DNA of 64,000 nt from Pseudomonas asiatica (GTDB lineage: Bacteria; Pseudomonadota; Gammaproteobacteria; Pseudomonadales; Pseudomonadaceae), in assembly GCF_040214835.1 (NCBI RefSeq), contig NZ_CP157874.1:311001-375000 (forward strand). The letters are read 5' to 3'. Positions 9,263 to 18,063 of the stretch are shown here, piece by piece; the stretch's first letter is position 1, and the number at the start of each line of letters is the position of its first letter. Both the position numbers and the translations under genes were made by a program. Under the pieces are notes generated by a model that was given only the letters and a program-made list of their open reading frames with translations, ran no database searches and had not been told where the DNA came from.

Positions 9263-9381
9263 GGGGGCGCTTTGCGCCCCATCGCGACACAAGGCCGCTC
9301 CTAGATCTGTCCCCGTTTTCTCTGCGAACGCGGTCCCCTGTAGGAGCGGCCTTGTGTCGCGATGGGCTGCAAAGCAGCCCC
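9263..9381. repeat. Inverted REP pair (GGAGCGGCCTTGTGTCGCG-type)
   Basis: Two outward copies of GGAGCGGCCTTGTGTCGCG face each other around a 40-bp spacer, ending in GGGGCGC/GCAGCCCC arms. It follows the MFS gene and may act as its transcript end. Confidence 0.85.
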
Positions 9382-9455
9382 AAGCCATGCGGTTGTATAG
9401 ACCTGTAACGGTATCCAACCTGCGTAATTCCTCGTTCTGCCATATGTCATCCGCG

Positions 9456-9485
9456 TTTCAAGCCGGCGCGTTCTAGGCCTATAAT
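9456..9485 (+). promoter_or_regulatory. Putative sigma-70 promoter of the his operon
   Basis: TTTCAA (9456-9461), an 18-bp spacer and a perfect TATAAT (9480-9485), 38 bp before the hisB ATG. No attenuator-like His-codon leader peptide is visible. Confidence 0.6.
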
Positions 9486-9522
9486 GAAGCCCTTTTCGCC
9501 TAATGATTTTGCGGAGCTGGTG

Positions 9523-10116
9523 ATGGTCGAACGTAAGGCTTCCGTCGAGCGCAATACCCTGGAAACCCAGGTCAAGTGCTCGATCAACCTCGATGGCAGT
9601 GGCAAGGCCCGATTCGATATCGGTGTGCCTTTCCTTGAACACATGCTGGACCAGATTGCCCGCCATGGGCTGATCGATCTGGATATCGAGTGCAAGGGTG
9701 ACACGCATATCGACGATCACCATACCGTCGAAGACGTCGGCATCACCCTGGGCATGGCATTCGCCCAGGCCATCGGTGACAAGAAGGGCATCTTCCGCTA
9801 CGGCCACGCCTATGTGCCGCTGGACGAAGCGCTGTCGCGCGTGGTCATCGACTTCTCCGGTCGCCCGGGCCTGCAGATGCACGTGCCGTACACCCGCGCC
9901 AGCGTCGGTGGCTTCGATGTCGACCTGTTCCAGGAGTTCTTCCAGGGCTTCGTCAACCACGCCCTGGTGACCCTGCACATCGACAACCTGCGTGGCCACA
10001 ACACCCACCACCAGATCGAGACCGTGTTCAAGGCTTTCGGCCGCGCCCTGCGCATGGCCATTACCCTCGACGAGCGCATGGCCGGGCAGATGCCATCCAC
10101 CAAAGGGTGCCTGTAA
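9523..10116 (+). CDS. hisB: Imidazoleglycerol-phosphate dehydratase HisB
   Basis: Dehydrates imidazole glycerol phosphate in histidine synthesis. The 197-residue monofunctional enzyme shows the metal-binding DDHHTVED and HNTHHQIE motifs in its two repeated halves. The start [12 protein letters not shown] at 9523 has GGAG eight bases upstream and gives the normal Pseudomonas length; the in-frame ATG at 9484 overlaps the -10 box and is rejected. It is the first gene of hisB-hisH-DUF2164-hisA-hisF. The hisG/hisD/hisC genes are not in this window. Confidence 0.97.
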   Translation: MVERKASVERNTLETQVKCSINLDGSGKARFDIGVPFLEHMLDQIARHGLIDLDIECKGDTHIDDHHTVEDVGITLGMAFAQAIGDKKGIFRYGHAYVPLDEALSRVVIDFSGRPGLQMHVPYTRASVGGFDVDLFQEFFQGFVNHALVTLHIDNLRGHNTHHQIETVFKAFGRALRMAITLDERMAGQMPSTKGCL

Positions 10117-10755
10117 ATGCAGACGGTAGCCGTAATCGACTATGGCATGGGCAACCTGCACTCGGTGGCCAAGGCGCTCGAGCATGTAGGGGCCGGTAAG
10201 GTGCTGGTCACCAGCGATGCCACGGTCATCCGCGAAGCCGACCGCGTGGTATTCCCGGGTGTGGGCGCGATTCGCGACTGCATGGCCGAAATCCGCCGCC
10301 TGGGCTTCGACAGCCTGGTGCGCGAAGTCAGCCAGGACCGCCCGTTCCTCGGCATTTGCGTGGGTATGCAGGCACTGCTCGACCACAGCGAAGAAAACGA
10401 CGGTGTCGACTGCATCGGCATGTTCCCCGGCCAGGTGCGCTTCTTCGGCAAAGACCTGCAGGAAGACGGCGAGCACCTGAAGGTGCCGCACATGGGCTGG
10501 AACGAAGTCGGCCAGACCAACGACCACCCGCTGTGGCACGACATCCCCGACCGTGCGCGGTTCTACTTCGTGCACAGCTACTACATCAATGCCGGCAAGC
10601 CGGCCCAGGTGGTCGGCCGCGGCCATTACGGTGTCGATTTCGCCGCTGCGCTGGCCGATGGCTCGCGCTTTGCCGTGCAGTTCCACCCGGAGAAGAGCCA
10701 TACCCATGGCCTGCAGCTGCTGCAGAACTTCGTCGCCTGGGACGGGCGCTGGTAA
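10117..10755 (+). CDS. hisH: Imidazole glycerol phosphate synthase, glutamine amidotransferase subunit HisH
   Basis: Supplies ammonia from glutamine to HisF. The class I glutaminase triad is visible: nucleophile C81 in GICVGMQAL, and H190 and E192 in FHPEK. The ATG follows the hisB TAA directly, so translation is coupled. 212 residues is typical. Confidence 0.97.
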   Translation: MQTVAVIDYGMGNLHSVAKALEHVGAGKVLVTSDATVIREADRVVFPGVGAIRDCMAEIRRLGFDSLVREVSQDRPFLGICVGMQALLDHSEENDGVDCIGMFPGQVRFFGKDLQEDGEHLKVPHMGWNEVGQTNDHPLWHDIPDRARFYFVHSYYINAGKPAQVVGRGHYGVDFAAALADGSRFAVQFHPEKSHTHGLQLLQNFVAWDGRW

Positions 10756-11016
10756 ATGAGCAGGTCGAAGACCAAGGCCCCGGTCATCACCCTGGCCCCC
10801 GAGCAGGAGCGCGAAGCGCTGCACACGCTCAAGCGCTTCCTCGAAGACCGTTTCGAGCTGGAGCTGGGGTCGTTCGAAGTGGCCGAAGTCCTCGAGCTGT
10901 TCAGCAAAGAAATTGCACCCCTTTACTACAACAGGGCGATTGCCGATGTTCAGCTGCACCTCAAGGAGCGGTTCGAGAGCATCGAAAGCGATCTGTGGGC
11001 GCTCGAGAAGCCCTGA
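10756..11016 (+). CDS. DUF2164 family protein inside the his operon
   Basis: An 86-residue acidic helical protein (MSRSKTKAPVITLAPEQER...) that I recognise as DUF2164; no biochemical function is established. Its ATG follows the hisH TAA directly and hisA begins 27 bp after its stop, so it is embedded in the his operon and translated from the same mRNA. It has no membrane segment. A role linked to histidine synthesis is possible from position only. Confidence 0.85.
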   Translation: MSRSKTKAPVITLAPEQEREALHTLKRFLEDRFELELGSFEVAEVLELFSKEIAPLYYNRAIADVQLHLKERFESIESDLWALEKP

Positions 11017-11043
11017 AAACCCAAGAACAGACAGGTTCCCAAG

Positions 11044-11781
11044 ATGCTGATTATCCCCGCTATCGATCTGAAGGACGGTGCTTGCGTGCGCCTGCGCCAG
11101 GGCCGCATGGAAGACTCCACGGTATTTTCCGACGACCCGGTGAGCATGGCCGCCAAGTGGGTCGAGGGTGGCTGCCGCCGCCTGCACCTGGTTGACCTCA
11201 ACGGCGCCTTCGAAGGCCAGCCGGTCAACGGTGAAGTGGTCACCGCCATTGCCAAGCGCTACCCGACCCTGCCGATCCAGATCGGCGGTGGCATCCGCTC
11301 GCTGGAAACCATCGAGCACTACGTCAAGGCTGGCGTCAGCTACGTGATCATCGGCACCAAGGCGGTCAAGCAGCCGGAGTTCGTCGCCGAAGCGTGCAAG
11401 GCCTTCCCGGGCAAGGTCATCGTTGGCCTGGACGCCAAGGACGGCTTCGTCGCCACCGACGGCTGGGCTGAAGTGAGCTCGGTGCAGGTCATCGACCTGG
11501 CCAAGCGTTTCGAGGCCGATGGCGTCTCGGCGATCGTCTACACCGACATCGCCAAGGACGGCATGATGCAAGGCTGCAACGTGCCGTTCACCAAGGCGCT
11601 GGCAGAAGCTACCTCGATCCCGGTGATCGCCTCGGGCGGCATCCACAACCTGGGCGACATCAAGGCCCTGCTGGACGCCAAGGCCCCGGGCATCATCGGC
11701 GCCATCACCGGCCGTGCCATCTACGAAGGCACCCTCGATGTCGCCGAGGCCCAGGCCTTCTGCGACAACTACCAAGGCTGA
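11044..11781 (+). CDS. hisA: ProFAR isomerase HisA
   Basis: A (beta/alpha)8 barrel that isomerises ProFAR to PRFAR. It begins [12 protein letters not shown] with catalytic Asp8, and has the phosphate-binding motifs QIGGGIRS and IASGGIHN and the YTDIAKDGM segment with the second catalytic Asp. 245 residues, the normal size. It lies 10 bp before hisF. Confidence 0.97.
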   Translation: MLIIPAIDLKDGACVRLRQGRMEDSTVFSDDPVSMAAKWVEGGCRRLHLVDLNGAFEGQPVNGEVVTAIAKRYPTLPIQIGGGIRSLETIEHYVKAGVSYVIIGTKAVKQPEFVAEACKAFPGKVIVGLDAKDGFVATDGWAEVSSVQVIDLAKRFEADGVSAIVYTDIAKDGMMQGCNVPFTKALAEATSIPVIASGGIHNLGDIKALLDAKAPGIIGAITGRAIYEGTLDVAEAQAFCDNYQG

Positions 11782-11791
11782 GGACTGAACC

Positions 11792-12562
11792 ATGGCACTG
11801 GCCAAGCGCATCATCCCTTGCCTGGACGTGGACAACGGCCGGGTGGTCAAGGGCGTCAAGTTCGAGAACATCCGTGATGCCGGCGACCCGGTGGAAATCG
11901 CCCGTCGCTACGACGAGCAAGGTGCCGACGAAATCACCTTCCTCGACATCACCGCCAGCGTCGACGGCCGCGACACCACCCTGCATACCGTCGAGCGCAT
12001 GGCCAGCCAGGTGTTCATCCCACTGACCGTGGGCGGTGGCGTGCGCACCGTGCAGGACATCCGCAATCTGCTCAATGCCGGTGCCGACAAGGTCTCGATC
12101 AACACGGCCGCGGTGTTCAACCCGGAGTTTGTCGGCGAGGCAGCGGACCGTTTCGGTTCGCAGTGCATCGTTGTCGCCATCGACGCCAAGAAGGTGTCCG
12201 GGCCGGGTGAACAGCCGCGTTGGGAGATTTTCACCCACGGCGGGCGCAAGCCGACCGGGCTGGATGCCGTTGAATGGGCGAAGAAGATGGAAGGCCTGGG
12301 GGCCGGCGAGATCCTGCTGACCAGCATGGACCAGGACGGCATGAAGAACGGCTTCGACCTGGGTGTTACCCGTGCGATCAGTGATGCGCTGGGTATTCCG
12401 GTGATTGCCTCGGGCGGGGTGGGTAACCTGCAGCACCTGGCTGACGGCATTCTGGAAGGGCACGCCAGTGCGGTGCTGGCGGCCAGTATCTTCCACTTTG
12501 GTGAGTACACGGTGCCGGAAGCCAAGGCCTACATGGCTTCGCGCGGGATCGTCGTTCGCTGA
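11792..12562 (+). CDS. hisF: Imidazole glycerol phosphate synthase, cyclase subunit HisF
   Basis: Partner of HisH: converts PRFAR plus ammonia to IGP and AICAR. It begins [16 protein letters not shown] (Asp12), has phosphate motifs VGGGVRT and IASGGVGN and the second catalytic Asp in LTSMDQDGM. 256 residues, normal. It is the last gene of the operon and a REP pair follows. Confidence 0.97.
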   Translation: MALAKRIIPCLDVDNGRVVKGVKFENIRDAGDPVEIARRYDEQGADEITFLDITASVDGRDTTLHTVERMASQVFIPLTVGGGVRTVQDIRNLLNAGADKVSINTAAVFNPEFVGEAADRFGSQCIVVAIDAKKVSGPGEQPRWEIFTHGGRKPTGLDAVEWAKKMEGLGAGEILLTSMDQDGMKNGFDLGVTRAISDALGIPVIASGGVGNLQHLADGILEGHASAVLAASIFHFGEYTVPEAKAYMASRGIVVR

Positions 12563-12570
12563 TCCATTGT

Positions 12571-12675
12571 CGGGAGGGCTTTGCCCTCCTTTCGCGACAC
12601 AAGGCCGCTCCTACAGGGATACGCGTTCCCCTGTAGGAGCGGCCTTGTGTCGCGAAAGGGCCGCAACGCGGCCCC
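12571..12675. repeat. Inverted REP pair
   Basis: Two facing copies of GGAGCGGCCTTGTGTCGCG separated by a short spacer, between the convergent hisF and cbcV genes. Confidence 0.85.
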
Positions 12676-12682
12676 AATGGCA

Positions 12683-13861
12683 TCAACCGTGGTTCTTGCC
12701 GAGCAGCGCGTGATACAGCTCGCTGTCGCCCAGAATCCCCACCACCTTGTCATTTTCCTGCAGCACCAGCTTGTTCCCGGTCTGGTAACGAATCTGCAGC
12801 GCATCACGCATGCCGATATCCGCGTGCACCAGGGTCGGCCTGCGGCCCAGCCCTTCCACCGACTGCCCCGGCGCCCAGTTCTGCATCTCCAGCCCGTTCT
12901 GCCCCTGGCGTGCGCGCTTGATCGAGTTGCCTTCGCCCAGGTCCAGCCACGAATCGCCACCCGGGTCCAGGCACACCGAACCATTCACCCGCTTGCAGTT
13001 GTCCAGGCTGCGCATCAGGCTGCGCCCGCACAGCACGTTCAGCGGGTTGGTGTGGGCGACGAAGGTACGCACATACTCGTCGGCCGGGTTGAGCACGATC
13101 TCTTCCGGCTTGCTGTACTGGATGATCCGCCCGTCCTTCATGATGGCGATGCGGCTACCCAGCTTCAGCGCTTCGTCCAGGTCGTGGCTGACGAACACGA
13201 TGGTCTTGCTCAGCTTGGCCTGCAGGCCAAGCAACTCGTCCTGCAGGCCCTGGCGGATCAGCGGGTCCAGTGCCGAGAACGGTTCGTCCATCAGCAGGAT
13301 GTCGGCATCCATCGCCAGCGCCCGGGCCAGGCCCACGCGCTGCTGCATGCCGCCAGACAGTTCGTCCGGCTTCTTGTTGCGCCACTGGGTCAGGCCCACC
13401 AGCTCGAGCTTCTCGTCGACCAGCTTGCGCCGTTCCTTCTCGGGGCGGCCCTGCATTTCCAGGCCAAAGCTGATGTTCTCGCGCACCGTCAGCCAGGGCA
13501 TCAGGGCGAATTTCTGGAACACCATGGCAATGCGCTTGGTGCGCATCATCTTCAGCTCGGCGGGGGTGCAGTGGGCAATGTCGATGTGCTTGCCTTCGTG
13601 CTCGACGAACAGCTTGCCGCGGCTGACGGTGTTCAGGCCGTTGATGCAGCGCAGCAAGCTCGACTTGCCAGAACCGGACAGGCCCATCAGCACGCAGATC
13701 TCGCCCTTCTGGATATCCAGGTTGGCTTTTTCGACACCCACCACCAGGCCGGTCTGCTTGAGGATCTGCTCGCGGGTCTGGCCCTGGTCGAGCAGGGCCA
13801 GCGCTTCGCGCGGCTTGTTGGAGAAGATGACGTCGACGTCTTCGAAACGAATGATGCTCAT
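12683..13861 (-). CDS. cbcV: Choline/betaine/carnitine ABC transporter, ATPase CbcV
   Basis: ATPase of the quaternary-amine ABC importer. Walker A GLSGSGKSS (60-68), signature LSGGMQ (168-173) and Walker B ILLMDEP (188-194). The C-terminal ~100 residues form a degenerate CBS-like region, as in ProV/OpuCA regulators. 392 residues. Its start overlaps the cbcW stop by 4 bp. With CbcX and CbcW it matches the Pseudomonas CbcXWV system, a GbdR target in P. aeruginosa. Confidence 0.95.
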   Translation of the reverse strand: MSIIRFEDVDVIFSNKPREALALLDQGQTREQILKQTGLVVGVEKANLDIQKGEICVLMGLSGSGKSSLLRCINGLNTVSRGKLFVEHEGKHIDIAHCTPAELKMMRTKRIAMVFQKFALMPWLTVRENISFGLEMQGRPEKERRKLVDEKLELVGLTQWRNKKPDELSGGMQQRVGLARALAMDADILLMDEPFSALDPLIRQGLQDELLGLQAKLSKTIVFVSHDLDEALKLGSRIAIMKDGRIIQYSKPEEIVLNPADEYVRTFVAHTNPLNVLCGRSLMRSLDNCKRVNGSVCLDPGGDSWLDLGEGNSIKRARQGQNGLEMQNWAPGQSVEGLGRRPTLVHADIGMRDALQIRYQTGNKLVLQENDKVVGILGDSELYHALLGKNHG

Positions 13862-14703
13862 GCTTCACCCCTTACCGGCAGGTCCGGTTGCTTGCAGATA
13901 CGGTCGAGCATGATCGCCAGCAGCACGATCGCCAGGCCCGCTTCGAAGCCCAGGGAAATATCGGCGGTGTTCAGTGCGTTGACCACAGGTTTGCCCAGGC
14001 CGTCAGCGCCGACCAGGGCGGCAATCACCACCATCGACAGCGACAGCATGATGCACTGGGTAACGCCGGCGGCGATGCTTGGCATCGCGTGCGGCAGTTC
14101 GATACGGGTGAGCAGCTGGCGCCGCGAGCAGCCAAAGGCCTTGCCGGCGTCCATCAGCTCCTGCGGGACGTCGCAGATGCCCAGATAGGTGAGACGGATC
14201 GGCGCGGCGATGGCGAACACCACCGTCGAGATCAGCCCCGGCACCACACCGAGGCCGAACAGGGTCAGGGTGGGGATCAGGTAGACGAAGGTAGGTACCG
14301 TCTGCATCAGGTCGAGTACCGGGCGCATGGCGGTATAGAACATCGGTTTGTGCGCGGCGACGATGCCCAGTGGCACGCCGATGGCCACGCAAACCACTGT
14401 GGCGAAGGTGACCTGCGCCAGGGTTTCCATGGTTTCCTGCCAGTAACCCAGGTTGAGGATCAGCAGGAACGACAGGGCAACGAATGCGGTCAGCGCCCAC
14501 TTGCGCTGGATGAAATGCGCCAGGGCGGCGAACAGAGCGATGAGCACGAACGGATTGAAGAAAGTCAGGGCACTGGTGACGCCATGGATCATGAACTCCA
14601 GGCCTTGCGCGATGGCGTCGAAGTAATTCGCGCCGTTCTGGGTCAGCCACTCGACGAACGACGCGATGTACTGGCCCAGGGGTATTTTCTGATCGATAAG
14701 CAT
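13858..14703 (-). CDS. cbcW: Choline/betaine/carnitine ABC transporter, permease CbcW
   Basis: A 281-residue inner-membrane permease with about six hydrophobic helices and the EAA-type cytoplasmic loop (GKAFGCSRRQLLTRIELPHA). It is ProW/OpuAB-like. It couples to cbcV through a 4-bp overlap and follows cbcX after 84 bp that hold a strong hairpin. Confidence 0.95.
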   Translation of the reverse strand: MLIDQKIPLGQYIASFVEWLTQNGANYFDAIAQGLEFMIHGVTSALTFFNPFVLIALFAALAHFIQRKWALTAFVALSFLLILNLGYWQETMETLAQVTFATVVCVAIGVPLGIVAAHKPMFYTAMRPVLDLMQTVPTFVYLIPTLTLFGLGVVPGLISTVVFAIAAPIRLTYLGICDVPQELMDAGKAFGCSRRQLLTRIELPHAMPSIAAGVTQCIMLSLSMVVIAALVGADGLGKPVVNALNTADISLGFEAGLAIVLLAIMLDRICKQPDLPVRGEA

Positions 14704-14740
14704 GATAGCGAGCTTCCACCTGCATAGATTGAAATCAACC

Positions 14741-14764
14741 CGGGGCAGGCACGGGCCTGCCCCG
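14741..14764 (-). promoter_or_regulatory. Intercistronic hairpin between cbcX and cbcW
   Basis: A perfect 10-bp stem (CGGGGCAGGC, 14741-14750, with 14755-14764) and four-base loop, without a T tract. Hairpins after binding-protein genes commonly stabilise the upstream mRNA, so that binding protein exceeds permease; that role is inferred. Confidence 0.65.
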
Positions 14765-14787
14765 AGGTAGCGCTATTGCGTATTTCG

Positions 14788-15735
14788 TTACTGCGTCAGC
14801 TTGGCCTTGGCCGCCTCAAGGCCGGGTTTGCCATCCACGGTGGTTACGCCGGCCAGCCAGGCATCCAGTTTGCCAGGGTTGTCCTTGAGCCACTTCTTGG
14901 CCGCCGCCTCGGGTTTCATCTTGTCGTCCAGGACATAGCCCATCATGGTGCTTTCATCCTTGAGCTCGAACGACAGGTTCTTCAACAGCTGGCCAACGTT
15001 GCTGCATTCCTGCACATAGCCCTTGCGGGTGTTGGTCAATACGGTCGCCTTGCCGAAGTCGGGGCCGAAGAACTCGTCCCCGCCGGTCAGGTACTGCATC
15101 TTGAAGCGGGTGTTCATCGGGTGCGGTTCCCAGCCGAGGAACACCAGCGCATCGCCGCGTTTCTGCGCGCGGTCGACCTGCGACAGCATGCCGGCCTCGC
15201 TGGACTGGACGATCTTGAAGCCGGCGTCCTTCAGGCCGAAGGCGTTCTTGTCGATCATGCTCTGGATGGTGCGGTTGCCATCGTTGCCGGGCTCGATGCC
15301 GTAGATCTTGCTGTCGAGTTCTTTCTTGAACTTGGGAATGTCGCTGAAATCCTTCAGGCCCTTGTCATACAGCGCCTGGGGCACGGCCAGGGTGTACTTG
15401 GCGTTTTCCAGGTTGGCGCGCACTGTTTCTACAGTACCGGCGTCGCGGTACTGCTTGATGTCGTTCTCCATGGTCGGCATCCAGTTGCCGAGAAACACGT
15501 CCAGGTCCTTGCCGGTGGCCAGCGACTTGTAGGTCACCGGTACCGAGATCATGGTGGTGTGGGTCTTGTAACCCAGTGCTTCGAGCACAACGCTGGCGGT
15601 CGCGGTGGTTACCGTGATGTCGGTCCAGCCGACATCCGAGAACCGTACCGTCTGACATTGCTCGGGTTCGGCGGCCTGGGCCAGCAAAGGCGCGGACAGC
15701 AACGCAACCAGCAACAGCGAGGGTGAACCTTTCAT
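14788..15735 (-). CDS. cbcX: Choline/betaine/carnitine-binding periplasmic protein CbcX
   Basis: A 315-residue OpuAC-family binding protein with a signal peptide (MKGSPSLLLVALLSAPLLAQA, cut near residue 21). Aromatic-box segments typical of quaternary-ammonium binders are seen: VGWTD, LGNWMP and LGWEPHPMN. AGGAG precedes the start by seven bases. It is first in cbcX-cbcW-cbcV and diverges from sdaB across a 453-bp control region. A paralogue, CaiX, is encoded at 22349. Confidence 0.95.
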   Translation of the reverse strand: MKGSPSLLLVALLSAPLLAQAAEPEQCQTVRFSDVGWTDITVTTATASVVLEALGYKTHTTMISVPVTYKSLATGKDLDVFLGNWMPTMENDIKQYRDAGTVETVRANLENAKYTLAVPQALYDKGLKDFSDIPKFKKELDSKIYGIEPGNDGNRTIQSMIDKNAFGLKDAGFKIVQSSEAGMLSQVDRAQKRGDALVFLGWEPHPMNTRFKMQYLTGGDEFFGPDFGKATVLTNTRKGYVQECSNVGQLLKNLSFELKDESTMMGYVLDDKMKPEAAAKKWLKDNPGKLDAWLAGVTTVDGKPGLEAAKAKLTQ

Positions 15736-16188
15736 GGATGGACTCCTGTGATTTTGTCTTCGGGTTCGCGTGGGTCGCCGGGCTTTCTCAGGGTCCGGTC
15801 GACCAGGCCTGCAGAGGGCAGGATGCGTGGCCGTGCTTTACGAGTCGCTTTCGATAATCCTCCAGCGCTGGGCAATCGCCTACTGGTGGGGTCGTAACCA
15901 GTACGGAACGGGTCGTATCCAGTATGGGCGATGTCGCTTATGGATTTTTCCACCCCCTCAGCCGCATTTTTACGTCACCAGGCCGCCGGAAAGCGGCGTG
16001 GCGAGGGCAGCTCCCCGGTAAAAAACAGCGCGGCGCTGCTGGACAAAAGTACGTCGGTTGCAGACGGCGAGGGGGTTGGTAAAAGCCCGATGATGCGTGC
16101 ATTCAAGGCGGCCCGCTGCTTCAGCCTAGCAGCTGCCCCGCCCTGCGCATGGCGCGCAGAGACAAGCCCAGCAAGAGGTGATTCGACA
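15736..16188. other. Divergent control region cbcX / sdaB
   Basis: 453 bp with no credible gene; the sdaB frame is open upstream to 15931 but has no ribosome site there. It carries the three-fold 21-bp-phased GTCG operator at 15889-15936, nearer cbcX, and an AT-richer stretch at 15940-15975. Confidence 0.7.
15889..15936. promoter_or_regulatory. Putative GbdR operator: three GTCG half-sites at 21-bp spacing
   Basis: Direct repeats GGGTCGTA(A/T)CCAGTA at 15889-15903 and 15910-15924 are identical at 14 of 15 positions, and a third GTCG lies at 15933. The GTCG cores begin at 15891, 15912 and 15933, exactly 21 bp apart. A paired GTCG-21-GTCG site with similar flanks also occurs before gbdR (17738) and between gbcA and gbcB (37376-37400). 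Two-turn direct repeats are typical of AraC-family operators. Confidence 0.65.
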
Positions 16189-17565
16189 ATGGCCATCAGC
16201 GTGTTCGACCTGTTCAAGATCGGTGTCGGGCCCTCCAGCTCCCACACCGTCGGCCCCATGCGTGCTGGCGCCCTGTTCGTTCAGGGCCTGCGCGAACGCG
16301 GCGAGCTGGAACGTGTGAAGCGGATCGAAGTGCGCCTGTATGGCTCGCTGTCGGCCACGGGTGTGGGGCATGGCACCGACAATGCCACCATCATGGGCCT
16401 GATGGGTGAATGGCCTGACGCCATCGACCCGACCCAGATCGCACCGCGTATCGCCGACTTGCGCGAAACCAACACCTTGCAGCTGGACAGCCGCCTGCCC
16501 ATCGAATTCGTCTGGGCCCGAGACATGCTGCTGCTGGACGAGAACCTGCCGTACCACCCCAACGCGATGACCCTGATTGCCGAAGGCGAGCAGGGCGAGC
16601 TGCACCGCGACACCTACTACTCGGTCGGTGGCGGCTTCGTGGTCGATGCCGCCCAGGCCGCCAGCGGTGTGCTGGATGCTGACCAGACGGTGCTGCCGTA
16701 CGACTTCAACAGCGCCGCCGAACTGCTGCGCCTGTGCAAGCAAAACGACCTCAGCGTGTCGCAATTGATGATGGCCAACGAGAAGGTCTGGCGCAGCGAG
16801 GAAGAGATCCGCGCCGGCCTGCACAAGCTCTGGGAAGCCATGCAGGAATGCGTCAACAACGGCCTGAAGTACGAAGGCACGCTGCCCGGCGGGTTGAACG
16901 TGCGCCGCCGCGCCGCAAAGCTGCACCGCAGCCTGCAGGAAATCGGCAAGCCCAACGTGATCGGCTCGACCATGAGCGCCATGGAGTGGGTCAACCTGTT
17001 CGCCCTGGCGGTCAACGAAGAGAACGCCGCCGGCGGGCGCATGGTTACCGCGCCGACCAACGGTGCGGCGGGCATCATCCCGGCAGTGTTGCACTATTAC
17101 ATGCGCTTCAGCGATGCGGTGGACGATTCCAGCGTGGTCGATTTCTTCCTCGGTGCTGCCGCGGTGGGCATCCTGTGCAAGAAGAACGCGTCGATCTCCG
17201 GTGCCGAAGTGGGTTGCCAGGGTGAAGTCGGTTCGGCTTGCGCCATGGCTGCGGCGGGCCTTGCCGAAGTGCTGGGTGCGACCCCGCCACAGGTGGAGAA
17301 TGCTGCCGAGATCGCCCTGGAGCACAACCTGGGCCTGACCTGCGACCCGGTCGGCGGATTGGTGCAGGTGCCGTGCATCGAGCGCAACGCGATTGCCGCG
17401 GTAAAGGCCATCAACGCGGTGCAGATGGCCCTGCGGGGTGATGGCGAGCACTTCATTTCCCTCGACCAGGTGATCCGCACCATGCGCGATACCGGGGCCG
17501 ACATGCACGACAAGTACAAAGAGACCTCGCGCGGTGGTTTGGCAGTCAGCGCGATCGAGTGCTGA
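16189..17565 (+). CDS. sdaB: L-serine dehydratase (iron-sulfur, single chain)
   Basis: Deaminates serine to pyruvate and ammonia with an oxygen-sensitive 4Fe-4S cluster. The start [12 protein letters not shown] at 16189 has AGAGGTG upstream. The N-terminal domain carries the [13 protein letters not shown] signature; the C-terminal domain has the cluster cysteines in [16 protein letters not shown] and LTCDP. The protein ends in Cys458; in the Legionella enzyme the C-terminal Cys458 occupies the active site. In context it disposes of serine made from betaine-derived glycine by GlyA. A 37-bp-arm palindrome follows. Confidence 0.95.
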   Translation: MAISVFDLFKIGVGPSSSHTVGPMRAGALFVQGLRERGELERVKRIEVRLYGSLSATGVGHGTDNATIMGLMGEWPDAIDPTQIAPRIADLRETNTLQLDSRLPIEFVWARDMLLLDENLPYHPNAMTLIAEGEQGELHRDTYYSVGGGFVVDAAQAASGVLDADQTVLPYDFNSAAELLRLCKQNDLSVSQLMMANEKVWRSEEEIRAGLHKLWEAMQECVNNGLKYEGTLPGGLNVRRRAAKLHRSLQEIGKPNVIGSTMSAMEWVNLFALAVNEENAAGGRMVTAPTNGAAGIIPAVLHYYMRFSDAVDDSSVVDFFLGAAAVGILCKKNASISGAEVGCQGEVGSACAMAAAGLAEVLGATPPQVENAAEIALEHNLGLTCDPVGGLVQVPCIERNAIAAVKAINAVQMALRGDGEHFISLDQVIRTMRDTGADMHDKYKETSRGGLAVSAIEC

Positions 17566-17580
17566 TAGCTTGATCTGACC

Positions 17581-17666
17581 TCAAGGGCCCCTTCGCGGGC
17601 ACGCCCGCTCCCACAGGAACTGTGCAATCCCTGTGGGAGCGGGCGTGCCCGCGAAGGGGCCCTTGA
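17581..17666. repeat. REP palindrome with perfect 37-bp arms
   Basis: Arms 17581-17617 and 17630-17666 are exact reverse complements around a 12-bp centre, with the REP core GCGGGC-AC-GCCCGC. It lies 15 bp after the sdaB stop and probably ends its transcript. Confidence 0.9.
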
Positions 17667-17737
17667 GATTGAAACAGGTGCAGTACGCAAGCCAATGCCC
17701 CTTTATGGTGCAGTACGACGCATACCGATCGTCGGGT

Positions 17738-17780
17738 GTCGTTATCAGTGTGGGCGTTGTCGGTGACACTCATGAGTGTC
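17738..17780. promoter_or_regulatory. Putative autoregulatory GbdR site plus adjacent palindrome
   Basis: GTCG cores at 17738 and 17759 are 21 bp apart, and the stretch between shares CAGT-n-TGGGCG with the cbcX/sdaB site. The adjoining GACACTCATGAGTGTC is a perfect dyad of the kind a second dimeric regulator could use. Binding by GbdR is inferred. Confidence 0.55.
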
Positions 17781-18063
17781 GTTTCTGGGCATCCTACACT
17801 GCGCATGTCACCAAATTGCTCAGCCGTTACACGCACAGCGCCTAGCACGCCAGTTCCACGAAGATTGGCCAACTCGATCAAAGCACCTGATTTGCCTGAC
17901 AAAGGCGTCGTTTTCAGGTTTTTTTGGATAGCCGTTCAATTTCAGGCACGGCGTTTGCGTTGAGATTGGCACCAAGGCCCCTGCACATGAACCGGGGCCA
18001 TACATAACAAGAAATCAGTGCTCGCCTGAGGCACACCCTGCATTTGTGTGAGGAGAAATCGCG

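Larger units (their letters stand above)
17566..18063. other. Control region upstream of gbdR
   Basis: 498 bp without a gene. Besides the REP palindrome it has a direct repeat GGTGCAGTACG (17678-17688 and 17708-17718), the paired GTCG operator (17738-17762) and a perfect 16-bp palindrome GACACTCATGAGTGTC (17765-17780). Confidence 0.6.

Noticed and set aside
9301..11871. An 856-codon antisense frame across hisB-hisH-hisA
   Set aside because: Shadow frame of three well-supported genes; composition is atypical and it crosses REP sequence.
15931..16188. An 86-residue N-terminal extension of sdaB
   Set aside because: The frame is open, but there is no ribosome site, and [12 protein letters not shown] is the family N-terminus giving the standard 458 residues.
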